Source: Aestuariibaculum sediminum
Lineage (GTDB): Bacteria > Bacteroidota > Bacteroidia > Flavobacteriales > Flavobacteriaceae
Direction of reading: 5' to 3'
Assembly: GCF_014596945.1 (NCBI RefSeq)
Contig: NZ_JACVXB010000001.1
Coordinates: 186,001-250,000, forward strand
DNA length: 64,000 nucleotides
The notes below the pieces were generated by a model. That model did no database searches. It was not told where the DNA came from and saw nothing but the letters and a program-made list of their open reading frames with translations. This document shows positions 1 through 8,918 of the stretch, in pieces (position 1 is the stretch's first letter; every line of letters begins with the position of its first letter). Position numbers and translations under genes: made by a program.

Positions 1-15
1 AAATGTGTTTAACAT

Positions 16-489
16 TTATTCTTCTTCGTTTGAAGCTTTAGTTTCAACGGCCGGAGCAGCTGCTGGTTTAGAACCACCTCTTCTACTTCTACGTGTTGTC
101 TTTTTCTCTGGTTTACCTGCTTTGTAAATTTCATTATAATCTACTAGCTCGATCATTGCCATATCAGCGTTATCACCTAAACGATTACCAAGTTTTATAA
201 TTCTTGTATAACCTCCTGGTCTGTCTGCTATCTTAGCAGCAACGTCTCTGAATAATTCGGTTACCGCTTCTTTTTGTCTTAAACGAGACATAACTATACG
301 TCTGTTGTGAGTTGTGTCTTCTTTAGACTTAGTAATTAACGGCTCTACAAATTGTTTTAAAGCTTTAGCTTTAGCAACAGTAGTGTTAATACGCTTGTGC
401 TCGATTAAAGAACAAGCCATATTGGCTAACATTGCTTTTCTATGAGCGGTTTTTCTACCTAAGTGATTTACTTTTTTTCCGTGTCTCAT
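16..489 (-). CDS. rplQ: 50S ribosomal protein L17
   Basis: L17 is a large-subunit protein that binds 23S rRNA near the tunnel exit. The N-terminus carries the family signature [12 protein letters not shown], followed by the conserved core with the RPGGYTRI motif. At 157 aa it is about 30 residues longer than the E. coli protein. The extra length is a low-complexity Lys/Arg/Ala tail that ends in Glu residues, common in Bacteroidota. It is the last gene of the alpha part of the cluster and lies 125 nt downstream of rpoA, a wide gap for this region. Identification is secure. Confidence 0.97.
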   Translation of the reverse strand: MRHGKKVNHLGRKTAHRKAMLANMACSLIEHKRINTTVAKAKALKQFVEPLITKSKEDTTHNRRIVMSRLRQKEAVTELFRDVAAKIADRPGGYTRIIKLGNRLGDNADMAMIELVDYNEIYKAGKPEKKTTRRSRRGGSKPAAAPAVETKASNEEE

Positions 490-614
490 GACATTTTTGT
501 TATCATCATCTTGCTACTATACCTTTATTGGGAGCAAATTATGATGGGTTAATAAATTTACAGTTTAAGATTTACGAATAACAACTAAATGTTATTCGTA
601 AACCTACAACCATA

Positions 615-1607
615 CTAGTCTTTATCTAATTTATATTTACTTAAATCCATTCCGAAGTTTAACCCTTTAACACTTACAAGCTCTTCAAGCTCTGTTAAAG
701 ACTTCTTACCGAAGTTTCTGAATTTCATTAAGTCATTTTTGTTAAATGATACTAAGTCACCTAAAGTATCAACTTCTGCTGCTTTTAAACAGTTAAGCGC
801 ACGTACCGATAAATCCATATCGATTAACTTAGTTTTAAGTAACTGTCTCATGTGTAATGATTCCTCATCATATGTTTCAGTTTGTGCAATTTCATCAGCT
901 TCTAAAGTGATACGCTCATCAGAGAATAACATGAAGTGGTGAATTAACGTTTTAGCGGCCTCTGTTAATGCATCTTGAGGTGTAATCGAACCGTCTGTGA
1001 TGATTTCAAAAACTAATTTTTCGTAGTCAGTTTTTTGTTCTACACGATAGTTCTCAATACTATACTTAACATTTTTTATAGGCGTGTAAATTGAATCTGT
1101 AAAGATAGTACCTATTGGTGCAGCAGCCTTTTTATTTTCTTCTGCAGGCACATAACCTCTACCTTTTTCAATCGTGATTTCCATGTTAAAGTTAACTTTT
1201 GGATCTAAGTTACAGATAACTAATTCTGTATTCAACACTTGGAATCCTGAGATAAACTTTTGGAAATCGCCAGCAGTAATTTGCTCTTGACCTGAAATTG
1301 AAATAGATACAGACTCATTGTCGATATCTTCAATTTGTCTTTTGAAACGAACTTGCTTTAAGTTTAAGATGATTTCTGTAACATCTTCTACCACTCCAGC
1401 AATCGTTGAAAACTCATGATCTACACCTTCGATTCTTACAGAAGTAATTGCAAAACCTTCTAATGAAGACAAGAGTACTCTTCTTAATGCGTTACCAACT
1501 GTTAAACCGTATCCAGGTTCTAAAGGACGAAATTCGAATTTCCCTTCAAAATCTGTAGAATCAATCATGATTACTTTGTCGGGCTTCTGAAAATTAAATA
1601 CTGCCAT
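615..1607 (-). CDS. rpoA: DNA-directed RNA polymerase subunit alpha
   Basis: This is the alpha subunit, whose dimer scaffolds RNA polymerase assembly and whose C-terminal domain touches promoter DNA and activators. At 330 aa it matches the usual length. The N-terminal dimerisation domain spans roughly residues 1-230 and includes the [17 protein letters not shown] segment. After a linker, the C-terminal domain (about 250-330) shows the helix-hairpin-helix region with [10 protein letters not shown] and [11 protein letters not shown]. It lies between rpsD and rplQ, the standard alpha-operon order, and probably shares the promoter found upstream of rpsD. Confidence 0.98.
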   Translation of the reverse strand: MAVFNFQKPDKVIMIDSTDFEGKFEFRPLEPGYGLTVGNALRRVLLSSLEGFAITSVRIEGVDHEFSTIAGVVEDVTEIILNLKQVRFKRQIEDIDNESVSISISGQEQITAGDFQKFISGFQVLNTELVICNLDPKVNFNMEITIEKGRGYVPAEENKKAAAPIGTIFTDSIYTPIKNVKYSIENYRVEQKTDYEKLVFEIITDGSITPQDALTEAAKTLIHHFMLFSDERITLEADEIAQTETYDEESLHMRQLLKTKLIDMDLSVRALNCLKAAEVDTLGDLVSFNKNDLMKFRNFGKKSLTELEELVSVKGLNFGMDLSKYKLDKD

Positions 1608-1709
1608 GTTTTTTTTCTTCGTTTTAATTGTTATTTGGTTGCGCGGTTTATAAGTTTGAAGAAGTACGAATAAACCCTTTGGCCAAATACCAATATTGTT
1701 AATAAATTA

Positions 1710-2315
1710 TTATTTTGAGTATAACTCGACGATAAATTGTTCGTTGATGTTTTCTGGAATTTGAATTCTAGCAGGAACAGAAACGTAAGTTCCTTGTTTC
1801 GTATCGTCATTCCAAGTAATCCATTCGTAAACGTTGCTTGAGTTAGATAAAGATCTTTCGATAACTTCTAACGATTTAGATTTCTCTCTTACCGCTACAA
1901 CATCACCAGCTTTTAATTGGTAAGAAGGAATATTTACTAACTCCCCGTTTACTGTAATATGTCTGTGAGACACTAATTGTCTTGCACCACTTCTAGAAGG
2001 AGCGATACCCATTCTGTAAACAACGTTATCTAATCTAGATTCACATAATTGTAAAAGAACCTCACCAGTAATACCTTGTGCAGCTCTTGCCTTTTTAAAT
2101 AAACCTCTAAATTGTCTTTCTAAGATTCCGTAAGTGTATTTAGCTTTTTGTTTTTCAGCTAATTGGATTGCGTACTCAGATTTTTTTCCACGCTTTCTAG
2201 CGTTTCCATGTTGCCCAGGAGGGTAATTTCTTTTTTCGAAAGACTTATCGTCTCCAAATATCGCTTCACCAAATTTACGAGCGATTTTAGTTTTAGGACC
2301 AGTATATCTTGCCAT
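1710..2315 (-). CDS. rpsD: 30S ribosomal protein S4
   Basis: S4 is a primary 16S rRNA binder that nucleates assembly of the 30S body. The 201-aa protein starts [17 protein letters not shown] and lacks the N-terminal zinc cysteines found in some S4 proteins, so it is the zinc-free form. The S4 RNA-binding domain is visible at about 92-155 ([11 protein letters not shown], then SHRHITVNG). A 173-nt gap separates it from rpsK and holds a promoter-like sequence and a hairpin. S4 represses its own operon in other bacteria, so leader regulation here is plausible but inferred. Confidence 0.98.
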   Translation of the reverse strand: MARYTGPKTKIARKFGEAIFGDDKSFEKRNYPPGQHGNARKRGKKSEYAIQLAEKQKAKYTYGILERQFRGLFKKARAAQGITGEVLLQLCESRLDNVVYRMGIAPSRSGARQLVSHRHITVNGELVNIPSYQLKAGDVVAVREKSKSLEVIERSLSNSSNVYEWITWNDDTKQGTYVSVPARIQIPENINEQFIVELYSK

Positions 2316-2411
2316 TTCTAATTGTTTTAAGAGTGATTATGGATTAAGGTCTAAATCTTATCCTCCGATAATCGTTTATCTCTTGTTAATACTTGTTATT
2401 TTTTCGGTGTG
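2316..2411 (-). promoter_or_regulatory. candidate structured leader of rpsD (S4)
   Basis: On the minus strand, between the predicted start of transcription and the rpsD ATG, about 90 nt are non-coding. They contain a perfect small hairpin, TTATC-GGAG-GATAA (around 2356-2369), nested in further self-complementary sequence (CGATTATCG, and GGATAA facing TTAATCC). S4 is a classical autogenous regulator that binds its own mRNA leader in other phyla. That this one is an S4 target is inference. Confidence 0.4.
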
Positions 2412-2438
2412 CAAATTTACACAAAAAAATAATACCAA
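2412..2438 (-). promoter_or_regulatory. Bacteroidota-type promoter inside the cluster, upstream of rpsD
   Basis: Read on the minus strand, TAAATTTG at 2412-2419 fits the -7 consensus TAnnTTTG. A TTG at 2436-2438 lies 16 nt upstream, slightly closer than the usual 17-23. It would give rpsD, rpoA and rplQ a transcription source independent of the main str promoter 15 kb away. Confidence 0.55.
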
Positions 2439-2488
2439 CTATATAAATAGCTGATATTATTTTTATTATAGATATGTTTTAAGAGCAA

Positions 2489-2881
2489 TTATACTCTTCT
2501 ACGTTTTGGAGGTCTACATCCATTATGTGGTAATGGAGTAACATCGATAATTTCGGTTACTTCGATACCAGCATTATGAATAGATCGGATAGCAGATTCT
2601 CTACCATTTCCAGGACCTTTAACGTATACTTTTACTTTCTTTAACCCAGCTTCAGAAGCTACAGCAGCAGCATCTTCAGCAGCTAACTGAGCAGCATAAG
2701 GGGTGTTTTTCTTAGAACCTCTAAATCCCATTTTACCAGCAGACGACCATGAAATTACGTCTCCTTTTTTGTTAGTTAATGAGATAATAATGTTGTTAAA
2801 AGAAGCTGTTACGTGCGCTTCTCCAACAGAATCCACTATAACTTTACGTTTTTTAGTAGTTTTTGTATTTGACTTTGCCAT
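2489..2881 (-). CDS. rpsK: 30S ribosomal protein S11
   Basis: S11 sits on the 30S platform and helps form the mRNA path near the E site. The 130-aa protein has the expected basic N-terminus, the [14 protein letters not shown] region, the [14 protein letters not shown] motif and the terminal [11 protein letters not shown]. Length matches E. coli (129 aa). Its 99-nt upstream spacer is a near copy of the spacer upstream of rpsM. Confidence 0.98.
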   Translation of the reverse strand: MAKSNTKTTKKRKVIVDSVGEAHVTASFNNIIISLTNKKGDVISWSSAGKMGFRGSKKNTPYAAQLAAEDAAAVASEAGLKKVKVYVKGPGNGRESAIRSIHNAGIEVTEIIDVTPLPHNGCRPPKRRRV

Positions 2882-2885
2882 ATTA

Positions 2886-2962
2886 TTTTAGTTTCTAGTT
2901 GTTAGTTGTTAGTGATAGAATCCTAAACTTTTACATTTCAAACAGATTCATCTAACATCTAA
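2886..2962 (-). repeat. spacer repeat copy 1 (5' of rpsK)
   Basis: This 77-nt non-coding stretch aligns by eye along its whole length with 3361-3440. Shared blocks include TTTTAGTTTCTAGTTG, AGAATCCTAAAC and AACAGATTC, with only small indels. Each copy begins a few bases upstream of the start codon of its downstream gene. Arms GAATC and GATTC (minus strand) enclose an A/T-rich loop in both copies. Confidence 0.75.
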
Positions 2963-2980
2963 ATACTAACTGACTTTTAA

Positions 2981-3355
2981 TTATTTAGTTGCTTTTTTCT
3001 TGTTAGCAACAGTTTTTCTTCTACCTTTTCTCGTTCTAGAGTTGTTCTTAGTACGTTGCCCTCTTAAAGGAAGTCCAGCTCTGTGACGAATACCTCTATT
3101 ACATCCGATATCCATTAAACGTTTGATGTTTAATTGAGTTTCAGAACGTAATTCACCTTCAATAGTATACGATCCAACTGCCTCACGAATTCCAGAAATT
3201 TGGTCGTCGTTCCAGTCTTGTACCTTGATACTTTCGTCAACATTAGCTTGAGCTAATATTTCTTTTGCTCTACTTCTACCTATTCCGTAGATATAAGTTA
3301 AAGAGATAACTCCTCTTTTGTTTTTTGGTATGTCTACACCTGCAATTCTTGCCAT
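2981..3355 (-). CDS. rpsM: 30S ribosomal protein S13
   Basis: S13 is a 30S head protein that contacts the P-site tRNA and the L5 bridge. The start [15 protein letters not shown], the helix-two-turns-helix region ([14 protein letters not shown]), the [16 protein letters not shown] motif and a lysine-rich C-terminal tail are all clear. The 124-aa length is slightly above E. coli (118 aa). It lies between rpmJ and rpsK, the common bacterial order. Confidence 0.98.
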   Translation of the reverse strand: MARIAGVDIPKNKRGVISLTYIYGIGRSRAKEILAQANVDESIKVQDWNDDQISGIREAVGSYTIEGELRSETQLNIKRLMDIGCNRGIRHRAGLPLRGQRTKNNSRTRKGRRKTVANKKKATK

Positions 3356-3360
3356 ATTGT

Positions 3361-3440
3361 TTTTAGTTTCTAGTTGCTAGTTTTTAGTTGTTAGAATCCT
3401 AAACATTTCTATTTCGAACAGATTCTCATCTAACTTCTAA
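3361..3440 (-). repeat. spacer repeat copy 2 (5' of rpsM)
   Basis: This 80-nt counterpart of 2886-2962 lies at the equivalent position just upstream of rpsM. The difference from copy 1 is mostly point changes plus a 2-nt insertion near CAGATTCTCATC. The outer GAATC/GATTC pairing (minus strand) is kept. Confidence 0.75.
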
Positions 3441-3463
3441 GCCCTAATAACTCATGTACAATT

Positions 3464-3580
3464 TTAACCTTGTCTTTGTTTAAATCTAGGATTCTTTTTG
3501 TTTATCACGTAAAGTCTACCTTTTCTACGCACGATTTTGCAATCGGCACTTCTTTTTTTAACGGATGCTCTAACTTTCAT
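3464..3580 (-). CDS. rpmJ: 50S ribosomal protein L36 (zinc-free form)
   Basis: This 38-aa protein starts [15 protein letters not shown] and ends FKQRQG, exactly the L36 length and ends. Canonical L36 binds zinc through Cys11, Cys14, Cys27 and His33. Here only Cys14 remains: position 11 is Ser and the later Cys/His ligands are replaced ([11 protein letters not shown]). It therefore looks like a C-minus L36 that does not need zinc. It sits between infA and rpsM, as in many bacteria. Confidence 0.95.
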   Translation of the reverse strand: MKVRASVKKRSADCKIVRRKGRLYVINKKNPRFKQRQG

Positions 3581-3590
3581 CGTATTCGTT

Positions 3591-3806
3591 TTAGTATCTA
3601 TAAGTTATGCGAGCCTTAGTCAAATCGTAAGGGCTCATTTCTAATTTTACTTTATCGCCTGGTAACAATTTTATATAATGCATACGCATTTTACCAGAGA
3701 TATGTGCTGTCACTATGTGACCATTTTCTAATTCAACACGAAACATGGCATTTGATAATGCTTCAATTATTGTTCCGTCTTGTTCTATTGCTGCCTGTTT
3801 TGCCAT
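3591..3806 (-). CDS. infA: translation initiation factor IF-1
   Basis: IF-1 is a single OB-fold protein that occupies the 30S A site during initiation. The 71-aa sequence starts [13 protein letters not shown] and contains the hallmark [14 protein letters not shown] and the [12 protein letters not shown] segment with the basic RNA-binding face, then [12 protein letters not shown] near the end. It lies 10 nt after secY and 10 nt before rpmJ. No map (methionine aminopeptidase) or adk gene is present between secY and infA, unlike many other phyla. Confidence 0.98.
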   Translation of the reverse strand: MAKQAAIEQDGTIIEALSNAMFRVELENGHIVTAHISGKMRMHYIKLLPGDKVKLEMSPYDLTKARITYRY

Positions 3807-3816
3807 AGTATAATAT

Positions 3817-5163
3817 TTAAGCTACTGCTTTTCTATTTTTACCTGTTTTCATCAAGCCATCATAATGTCTGTTCAACAAGTATGAATTAACCTGTTGCAT
3901 TGTATCTATAGCAACACCTACTAAAATAATTAGCGAGGTACCACCGAAGAATAACGCCCATCCTTGTTGTACGCCCATTAACTTAACAATGAATGCCGGA
4001 AATATGGCAATAAGTGCTAAGAAAATAGAACCTGGTAAGGTAATCTGAGACATTATTTTATCAAGATATTCTGATGTTTCAGTACCAGGGCGAATGCCTG
4101 GAATAAATCCACCGCTACGTTTTAAATCGTCGGCCATTTTATTTGTTGGTACTGTAATTGCCGTATAAAAGTATGTAAATACGATTATTAAGAATGCAAA
4201 TACTAAGTTGTACCAAAAGCCAAACATATCAGCAAAATTGGTTTGTAACCAGATCCCGGTAGCTGTTTCTTTCAAAAACGATGACCCACCAATTAAACCA
4301 GGCACAAACATGATCGCTTGAGCAAATATAATTGGCATTACTCCAGAAGCATTTAACTTTAATGGAATATACTGTCTAGATCCGGCTGCAGCGCTTTTTT
4401 CATAACCACCGCTAGCAGTTCTTCTAGCATATTGCACCGCTATTTTTCTAACAGCCATAACAAGCATGATAGCAGCTAATATAATTGCGAACCATAGTAC
4501 TAATTCGAAAAGGATTAACATCACGTTATTTCCTTCCAATCTAGTCGCTGCGTTTTGAAGAAAAGAGGCTGGTAGCCTTGCAATGATCCCCACCATAATT
4601 AAAAGTGAAATACCATTACCTATACCTTTATCGGTAATTTTTTCTCCTAACCACATCGCAAAGATACATCCGGTAACTAAAATAGAAACAGATGAGAAAT
4701 AGAATAATGGCCCTTGTCCTAATAAAAACGCACTGGTTGGTATGCCTAATGCTGGTAAACTAGCCAGATAACCTGGAGCTTGTAATAAACATATAGCAAT
4801 GGTTAACCAACGTGTAATTTGATTAATTTTTTTCTGGCCACTAGCGCCTTCTTTTTGTAGTTTTTGTAAATAAGGAATAGCTATTCCCATTAACTGTACT
4901 ACAATAGAAGCAGAAATGTAAGGCATGATACCCAAAGCAAAAACCGAAGCATTTGCAAATGCACCACCCGTAAAGGCATTAAGTAATCCTAATATACCTC
5001 CATCGGTACTATCTGCCAGCCCTTCTAACTGAGCAGCATCAATACCCGGTAGTACAACTTGAGCACCAAAACGATAAACTAATAACAAACCAAGTGTAAC
5101 GGTAATTCTGTTTCTTAGTTCTTCTATTTTCCAAACATTCTTTAACGATTCTATAAACTTCAT
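3817..5163 (-). CDS. secY: Sec translocase channel subunit SecY
   Basis: SecY is the pore subunit of the inner-membrane SecYEG translocon used by Sec-dependent exported and membrane proteins. The 448-aa protein has ten predicted hydrophobic segments. The N-terminal [14 protein letters not shown], the [10 protein letters not shown] region of helix 2 and the cytoplasmic loop with [17 protein letters not shown] are recognisable. Its place between rplO and infA in the spc part of the cluster is standard. Confidence 0.98.
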   Translation of the reverse strand: MKFIESLKNVWKIEELRNRITVTLGLLLVYRFGAQVVLPGIDAAQLEGLADSTDGGILGLLNAFTGGAFANASVFALGIMPYISASIVVQLMGIAIPYLQKLQKEGASGQKKINQITRWLTIAICLLQAPGYLASLPALGIPTSAFLLGQGPLFYFSSVSILVTGCIFAMWLGEKITDKGIGNGISLLIMVGIIARLPASFLQNAATRLEGNNVMLILFELVLWFAIILAAIMLVMAVRKIAVQYARRTASGGYEKSAAAGSRQYIPLKLNASGVMPIIFAQAIMFVPGLIGGSSFLKETATGIWLQTNFADMFGFWYNLVFAFLIIVFTYFYTAITVPTNKMADDLKRSGGFIPGIRPGTETSEYLDKIMSQITLPGSIFLALIAIFPAFIVKLMGVQQGWALFFGGTSLIILVGVAIDTMQQVNSYLLNRHYDGLMKTGKNRKAVA

Positions 5164-5181
5164 ACTTGTAATAAGGTCTTA

Positions 5182-5634
5182 TTATAATGTTACAACTTCA
5201 CCTCCTGCAGCTTCAATAGCAGCTTTTGCTGAAGCGGTAAATTTATGTGCAGATACTTTTAATTTTGCTTTTAACTCTCCTCTACCTAAAATTTTAACCA
5301 GATCATTTTTTCCAGCTAAACGATTAGCGAATAAAGTTTCGAAATCTACAGTATCTGTAACTTTGTTATCATCTACTAACTGTTGTAAAGTATCTAAGTT
5401 AATACCTTGATATTCTACGCGGTTAATATTAGTAAAACCAAACTTAGGAACACGTCTTTGAATTGGCATTTGACCACCTTCAAATCCTACTTTCTTAGAG
5501 TATCCAGAACGCGACTTAGCTCCTTTGTGACCACGTGTAGCAGTACCACCTTTACCAGACCCTTGTCCACGACCTACTCTTTTCCCTTGGTTTTTTACTG
5601 AACCTTCTGCAGGTTTTAAATTACTTAAATCCAT
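5182..5634 (-). CDS. rplO: 50S ribosomal protein L15
   Basis: L15 is a late-assembling large-subunit protein with a long extended N-terminal arm. The 150-aa sequence shows the glycine-rich arm (RVGRGQGSGKGGTATRGHKG), the FEGGQMPIQRRVPKFGF motif and the C-terminal globular domain with KVSAHKFTASA. It lies 18 nt upstream of secY, which supports cotranscription. Confidence 0.98.
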   Translation of the reverse strand: MDLSNLKPAEGSVKNQGKRVGRGQGSGKGGTATRGHKGAKSRSGYSKKVGFEGGQMPIQRRVPKFGFTNINRVEYQGINLDTLQQLVDDNKVTDTVDFETLFANRLAGKNDLVKILGRGELKAKLKVSAHKFTASAKAAIEAAGGEVVTL

Positions 5635-5650
5635 TTTTCAGTTTATATTT

Positions 5651-5830
5651 TTAAGCTTCTTCTACAGAAACTAAATGTGAAACTTTAGCAACCATACCAA
5701 GAATACTTGGTGTGGTTTCATGCTCTACTACTTGACCAATCTTTTTTAATCCAAGAGACTCAAGTACTCTTTTTTGTCTAAGCGGCTTGTTGATAGCGCT
5801 TTTAACTTTTGTAACTTTAATTTTTGCCAT
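5651..5830 (-). CDS. rpmD: 50S ribosomal protein L30
   Basis: This small gene fills the rplO-rpsE gap and encodes 59 aa, the same length as in E. coli. Translation begins MAKIKVTKVKSAIN and includes RQKRVLESLGLKKIGQ and the TPSILGMVAKVSHLV segment typical of L30. Flanking spacers are 16 and 12 nt. The start ATG (5828-5830, minus strand) is the only one that gives the conserved N-terminus. Confidence 0.95.
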   Translation of the reverse strand: MAKIKVTKVKSAINKPLRQKRVLESLGLKKIGQVVEHETTPSILGMVAKVSHLVSVEEA

Positions 5831-5842
5831 CTCTTTTTCTTA

Positions 5843-6367
5843 TTAAGCTTTAAAAACTTGTTCAAGTGAAATACCTCTATCTCTAGCAATTGCGTTAGCG
5901 TCTCTTAATTGTAATAAAGCATCGAAAGTTGCCTTTACTACGTTATGAGGGTTAGATGATCCTTGAGATTTTGATAATACATCGTGTACACCAACCGCCT
6001 CAAGTACAGTTCTAACTGCACCACCAGCAATAACTCCGGTACCTTCTGCAGCTGGCATGATGTTTACTCGTGCTCCACCGAATTTACCTTTTTGCTCGTG
6101 AGGTAATGTTTTTCCTTTTAAAGGAATTCTCACTAAATTTTTCTTTGCATCTTCTACTGCTTTAGCGATTGCTGTTGCAACGTCTTTAGATTTTCCTAAA
6201 CCTTGACCTACAACACCAGCTTCATCACCAACAACTACGATTGCTGAAAAACCAAATGCTCTACCTCCTTTAGTTACTTTGGTAACTCTTTGTACACCAA
6301 CTAAACGATCTTTAAGATCTAATCCACCTGGTTTTACTAACTCTGCGCTTTTATATTTTTGAAACAT
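5843..6367 (-). CDS. rpsE: 30S ribosomal protein S5
   Basis: S5 contributes to decoding accuracy and mRNA unwinding at the entry channel. The 174-aa protein has the N-terminal double-stranded-RNA-binding-like domain ([21 protein letters not shown]) and the S5 C-terminal domain ([16 protein letters not shown], then [19 protein letters not shown]). The loop around KGGRAF, site of spectinomycin resistance in other bacteria, looks normal. Confidence 0.98.
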   Translation of the reverse strand: MFQKYKSAELVKPGGLDLKDRLVGVQRVTKVTKGGRAFGFSAIVVVGDEAGVVGQGLGKSKDVATAIAKAVEDAKKNLVRIPLKGKTLPHEQKGKFGGARVNIMPAAEGTGVIAGGAVRTVLEAVGVHDVLSKSQGSSNPHNVVKATFDALLQLRDANAIARDRGISLEQVFKA

Positions 6368-6372
6368 AATTT

Positions 6373-6729
6373 TTAGAATTTAAGTCCTGCTTCTCTAGCT
6401 CCTTCAGCTAACGATTTTACTCTACCATGGTATAAATATCCACCTCTATCAAAAGCGATAGTTTCTACACCAGCTTTCATAGCTCTTTCAGCAACTGTTT
6501 TACCTACTAACTTAGCTAATTCTACTTTAGTAGCTTTTACAGAACTAATATCTTTGTCTCTTGAAGATGCTGCACTGATAGTTTTACCAGTTACGTCATC
6601 TACCACTTGAGCATAAATTTCTTTATTACTTCTAAAAACAGTTAATCTTGGTCTTGCTTCTGTACCAGAAACAATTTTACGAATTCTGTTTTTAATTCTA
6701 ATTCTTCTTTTGTGTTTTGTCAATGCCAT
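6373..6729 (-). CDS. rplR: 50S ribosomal protein L18
   Basis: L18 binds 5S rRNA in the central protuberance together with L5. The 118-aa protein has a basic N-terminus ([18 protein letters not shown]), the [20 protein letters not shown] core and the terminal [23 protein letters not shown], all diagnostic. Gaps of 5 nt to rpsE and 10 nt to rplF place it in the same transcript. Confidence 0.98.
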   Translation of the reverse strand: MALTKHKRRIRIKNRIRKIVSGTEARPRLTVFRSNKEIYAQVVDDVTGKTISAASSRDKDISSVKATKVELAKLVGKTVAERAMKAGVETIAFDRGGYLYHGRVKSLAEGAREAGLKF

Positions 6730-6739
6730 AACTTAATTA

Positions 6740-7282
6740 TTAAGCTGATTTACCTGCTTTTCTTCTTAAAACTTCACCAACAAACTTGATACCTTTTCCT
6801 TTGTAAGGTTCTGGTTTTCTAAATCCGCGAATTTTCGCAGCTACTTGTCCAACAAGTTGTTTGTCGTGTGACGTTAATTTAACAATTGGGTTCTTCCCTT
6901 TTTCAGATACTGTTTCAACCTTAATTTCTGGAGCTAAGTCCATTACTATAGCATGAGAAAAACCTAAAGCTAATTCAAGTTTATTACCTTGGTTGCTTGC
7001 TCTGTATCCTACACCTACTAATTCTAACTGTTTAGTCCATCCTTCAGAAACACCTTTAATCATGTTGTTTACTAAAGCTCTATAAAGACCATGTTTAGCT
7101 TTTTCATCCTTAGAATCAGCAGAACGTGTTACAATAACATTAGCATCTTCAACTTTAACATCTACAGATTCAAAAGTTTGAGTTAATTCTCCTAACTTTC
7201 CTTTTACTGTTATTACGTTGTCCTTTACATCAACTGTAACGCCGTTTGGAATTACTACTGGGTTATTACCTATTCTTGACAT
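6740..7282 (-). CDS. rplF: 50S ribosomal protein L6
   Basis: L6 lies at the factor-binding side of the 50S subunit near the sarcin-ricin loop. The 180-aa sequence starts MSRIGNNPVVIPNGV, carries the two related L6 domains, and ends with the signature KPEPYKGKGIKF and VLRRKAGKSA. Length agrees with E. coli (177 aa). It is cotranscribed with rpsH and rplR by spacing. Confidence 0.98.
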   Translation of the reverse strand: MSRIGNNPVVIPNGVTVDVKDNVITVKGKLGELTQTFESVDVKVEDANVIVTRSADSKDEKAKHGLYRALVNNMIKGVSEGWTKQLELVGVGYRASNQGNKLELALGFSHAIVMDLAPEIKVETVSEKGKNPIVKLTSHDKQLVGQVAAKIRGFRKPEPYKGKGIKFVGEVLRRKAGKSA

Positions 7283-7294
7283 ATCTTTATATTT

Positions 7295-7693
7295 TTAGTA
7301 AACGTAACATAAAACTTCTCCACCTACATTGTCTCTTTTGGCTTGTTTACCTGTCATTACGCCGTGCGACGTAGAAACGATGGCAATACCAAGACCATTA
7401 AGAACTCTAGGAAGTTCTTTTGAACTTGCATACTTACGTAAACCTGGTTTACTTACTCTTTCAATCTTCTTGATTACAGATTCTTTGGTCTCTTTATTGT
7501 ACTTAAGAGCAATTTTAATTGTTCCTTGTACTGTAGAGTCATCGAATTTGTAACTTAAAATATATCCTTGTTCGAATAATATTTTAGTGATGTCTTTCTT
7601 TAAATTAGACGCAGGGATTTCTACCACTCTGTGGTTTGCACGCACTGCATTTCTAATTCTTGTCAAATAATCCGCTATTGGATCTGTGTACAT
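7295..7693 (-). CDS. rpsH: 30S ribosomal protein S8
   Basis: S8 is a primary 16S rRNA binder (helix 21) and, in E. coli, the translational repressor of the spc operon. The 132-aa protein starts MYTDPIADYLTRIRNA and ends GGEVLCYVY, with the RNA-binding STSHGVMTGKQAKR motif. The 72-nt spacer between rpsN and rpsH is larger than its neighbours and contains a stable hairpin. Confidence 0.98.
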   Translation of the reverse strand: MYTDPIADYLTRIRNAVRANHRVVEIPASNLKKDITKILFEQGYILSYKFDDSTVQGTIKIALKYNKETKESVIKKIERVSKPGLRKYASSKELPRVLNGLGIAIVSTSHGVMTGKQAKRDNVGGEVLCYVY

Positions 7694-7711
7694 AATGAAT
7701 TGATTTTGCGA

Positions 7712-7740
7712 TTTTGGTTTTCGGCGTTGGTAGCCGAACC
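7712..7740 (-). promoter_or_regulatory. hairpin in rpsN-rpsH spacer
   Basis: On the minus strand GGTTCGGC pairs with GCCGAAAACC across a 7-nt loop TACCAAC, with two unpaired bases in the 3' arm. No T-tract follows in the direction of transcription, so it is not a normal terminator. It could be an mRNA structure that affects rpsH translation or a processing site. Function is unknown. Confidence 0.4.
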
Positions 7741-7765
7741 TTAAATCTGATTATTTAAAATAATA

Positions 7766-8035
7766 TTACCAACTTGCTTTTTTAACACCAGGAATAAGAC
7801 CTTGGTTGGCCATCTCTCTAAAAGTAACACGTGAAATTCCAAACGTTCTCATGTAACCTCTAGGTCTTCCTGTTAATTTACATCTATTATGTTGACGAAT
7901 TGGAGAAGCATTTTTTGGCAACTTTTGTAATGCTTCGTAATCGCCAGCTTCTTTTAAAGCTTTGCGTTTTTCAGCATATTTAGCTACTGTTTTTGCTCTT
8001 TTTACCTCGCGGGCTTTCATTGATTCTTTAGCCAT
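7766..8035 (-). CDS. rpsN: 30S ribosomal protein S14
   Basis: S14 is a 30S head protein near the A site. It is 89 aa, starting [15 protein letters not shown] and ending [15 protein letters not shown]. It lacks the CxxC pairs of zinc-type S14, so it is the zinc-independent type but with the shorter length. The C-terminal [20 protein letters not shown] block is the S14 signature. It lies 3 nt downstream of rplE, suggesting translational coupling. Confidence 0.97.
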   Translation of the reverse strand: MAKESMKAREVKRAKTVAKYAEKRKALKEAGDYEALQKLPKNASPIRQHNRCKLTGRPRGYMRTFGISRVTFREMANQGLIPGVKKASW

Positions 8036-8038
8036 AAC

Positions 8039-8590
8039 TTAGTTCTTTTTAAAAGGTAATCCTAATTCGGTTAATAATGATTTTGCTTCTTTATCGGTTT
8101 CAGCCGAAGTTACAAATGTAATATCCATTCCTGAGATTCTATTAACTTTATCAATATTTATCTCTGGAAAGATGATTTGCTCGGTGATTCCTAAGTTGTA
8201 GTTACCACGTCCGTCAAATCCTGTAGCTTTAATACCGTTAAAATCTCTTACTCGAGGTAAGGCAGATGTTACTAAACGATCTAAAAACTCGTACATTCTC
8301 TCGCCACGTAAAGTTACTTTAGCTCCAATTGGCATGCCTTTACGTAATTTAAACGTTGCAACGTCTTTTTTAGACATTGTTGCTACCGCTTTTTGTCCAG
8401 ATATAGTAGTTAACTCTTCTACTGCGTAGTCAATTAACTTTTTGTCTGCAACTGCAGCTCCAACACCTTTAGATATTACTATCTTTTGTAGTTTTGGTAC
8501 CTGCATTACATTATTATATCCAAATTCTTCTGTAAGAGCTGCAATTACTCTGCTTTTATACTCTTCTTTAAGTCTAGGTGAATATGCCAT
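8039..8590 (-). CDS. rplE: 50S ribosomal protein L5
   Basis: L5 binds 5S rRNA in the central protuberance and forms bridge B1b with S13. The 183-aa protein has the L5 N-terminal domain ([14 protein letters not shown]) and the C-terminal domain with [22 protein letters not shown] and the [18 protein letters not shown] motif. It is 2 nt downstream of rplX and 3 nt upstream of rpsN, so translation is probably coupled through this stretch. Confidence 0.98.
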   Translation of the reverse strand: MAYSPRLKEEYKSRVIAALTEEFGYNNVMQVPKLQKIVISKGVGAAVADKKLIDYAVEELTTISGQKAVATMSKKDVATFKLRKGMPIGAKVTLRGERMYEFLDRLVTSALPRVRDFNGIKATGFDGRGNYNLGITEQIIFPEINIDKVNRISGMDITFVTSAETDKEAKSLLTELGLPFKKN

Positions 8591-8592
8591 AA

Positions 8593-8904
8593 CTATAATA
8601 CTTCATTAGATTTTTTAGAAAATCTTACTTTTTTATCTCCCTCTACTCTATATCCTATACGTGTTGTTTCTCCTTTAGAAGTTAACACTGATAAGTTTGA
8701 GATATGAATAGGAGCTTCCTTTTCAACGATACCACCTTGAGGATTTTGGGCACTTGGTTTAGTATGTTTCTTAACCAAGTTAACCCCCTCAACGATCGCT
8801 TTGTTCTTGTCTTTTAATACTTTTTGTACTTTACCTTCAGATCCTTTGTGATCTCCAGCAATTACTTTTACAGTATCTCCAGTTTTTATTTTAAGCTTTG
8901 TCAT
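8593..8904 (-). CDS. rplX: 50S ribosomal protein L24
   Basis: L24 is an assembly initiator of the 50S subunit near the tunnel exit. The 103-aa protein contains the KOW motif ([18 protein letters not shown]) at residues 9-26 and the following [14 protein letters not shown] segment. The position between rplN and rplE is universal in bacterial spc clusters. Confidence 0.98.
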   Translation of the reverse strand: MTKLKIKTGDTVKVIAGDHKGSEGKVQKVLKDKNKAIVEGVNLVKKHTKPSAQNPQGGIVEKEAPIHISNLSVLTSKGETTRIGYRVEGDKKVRFSKKSNEVL

Positions 8905-8918
8905 CTTAATTTAATGTA

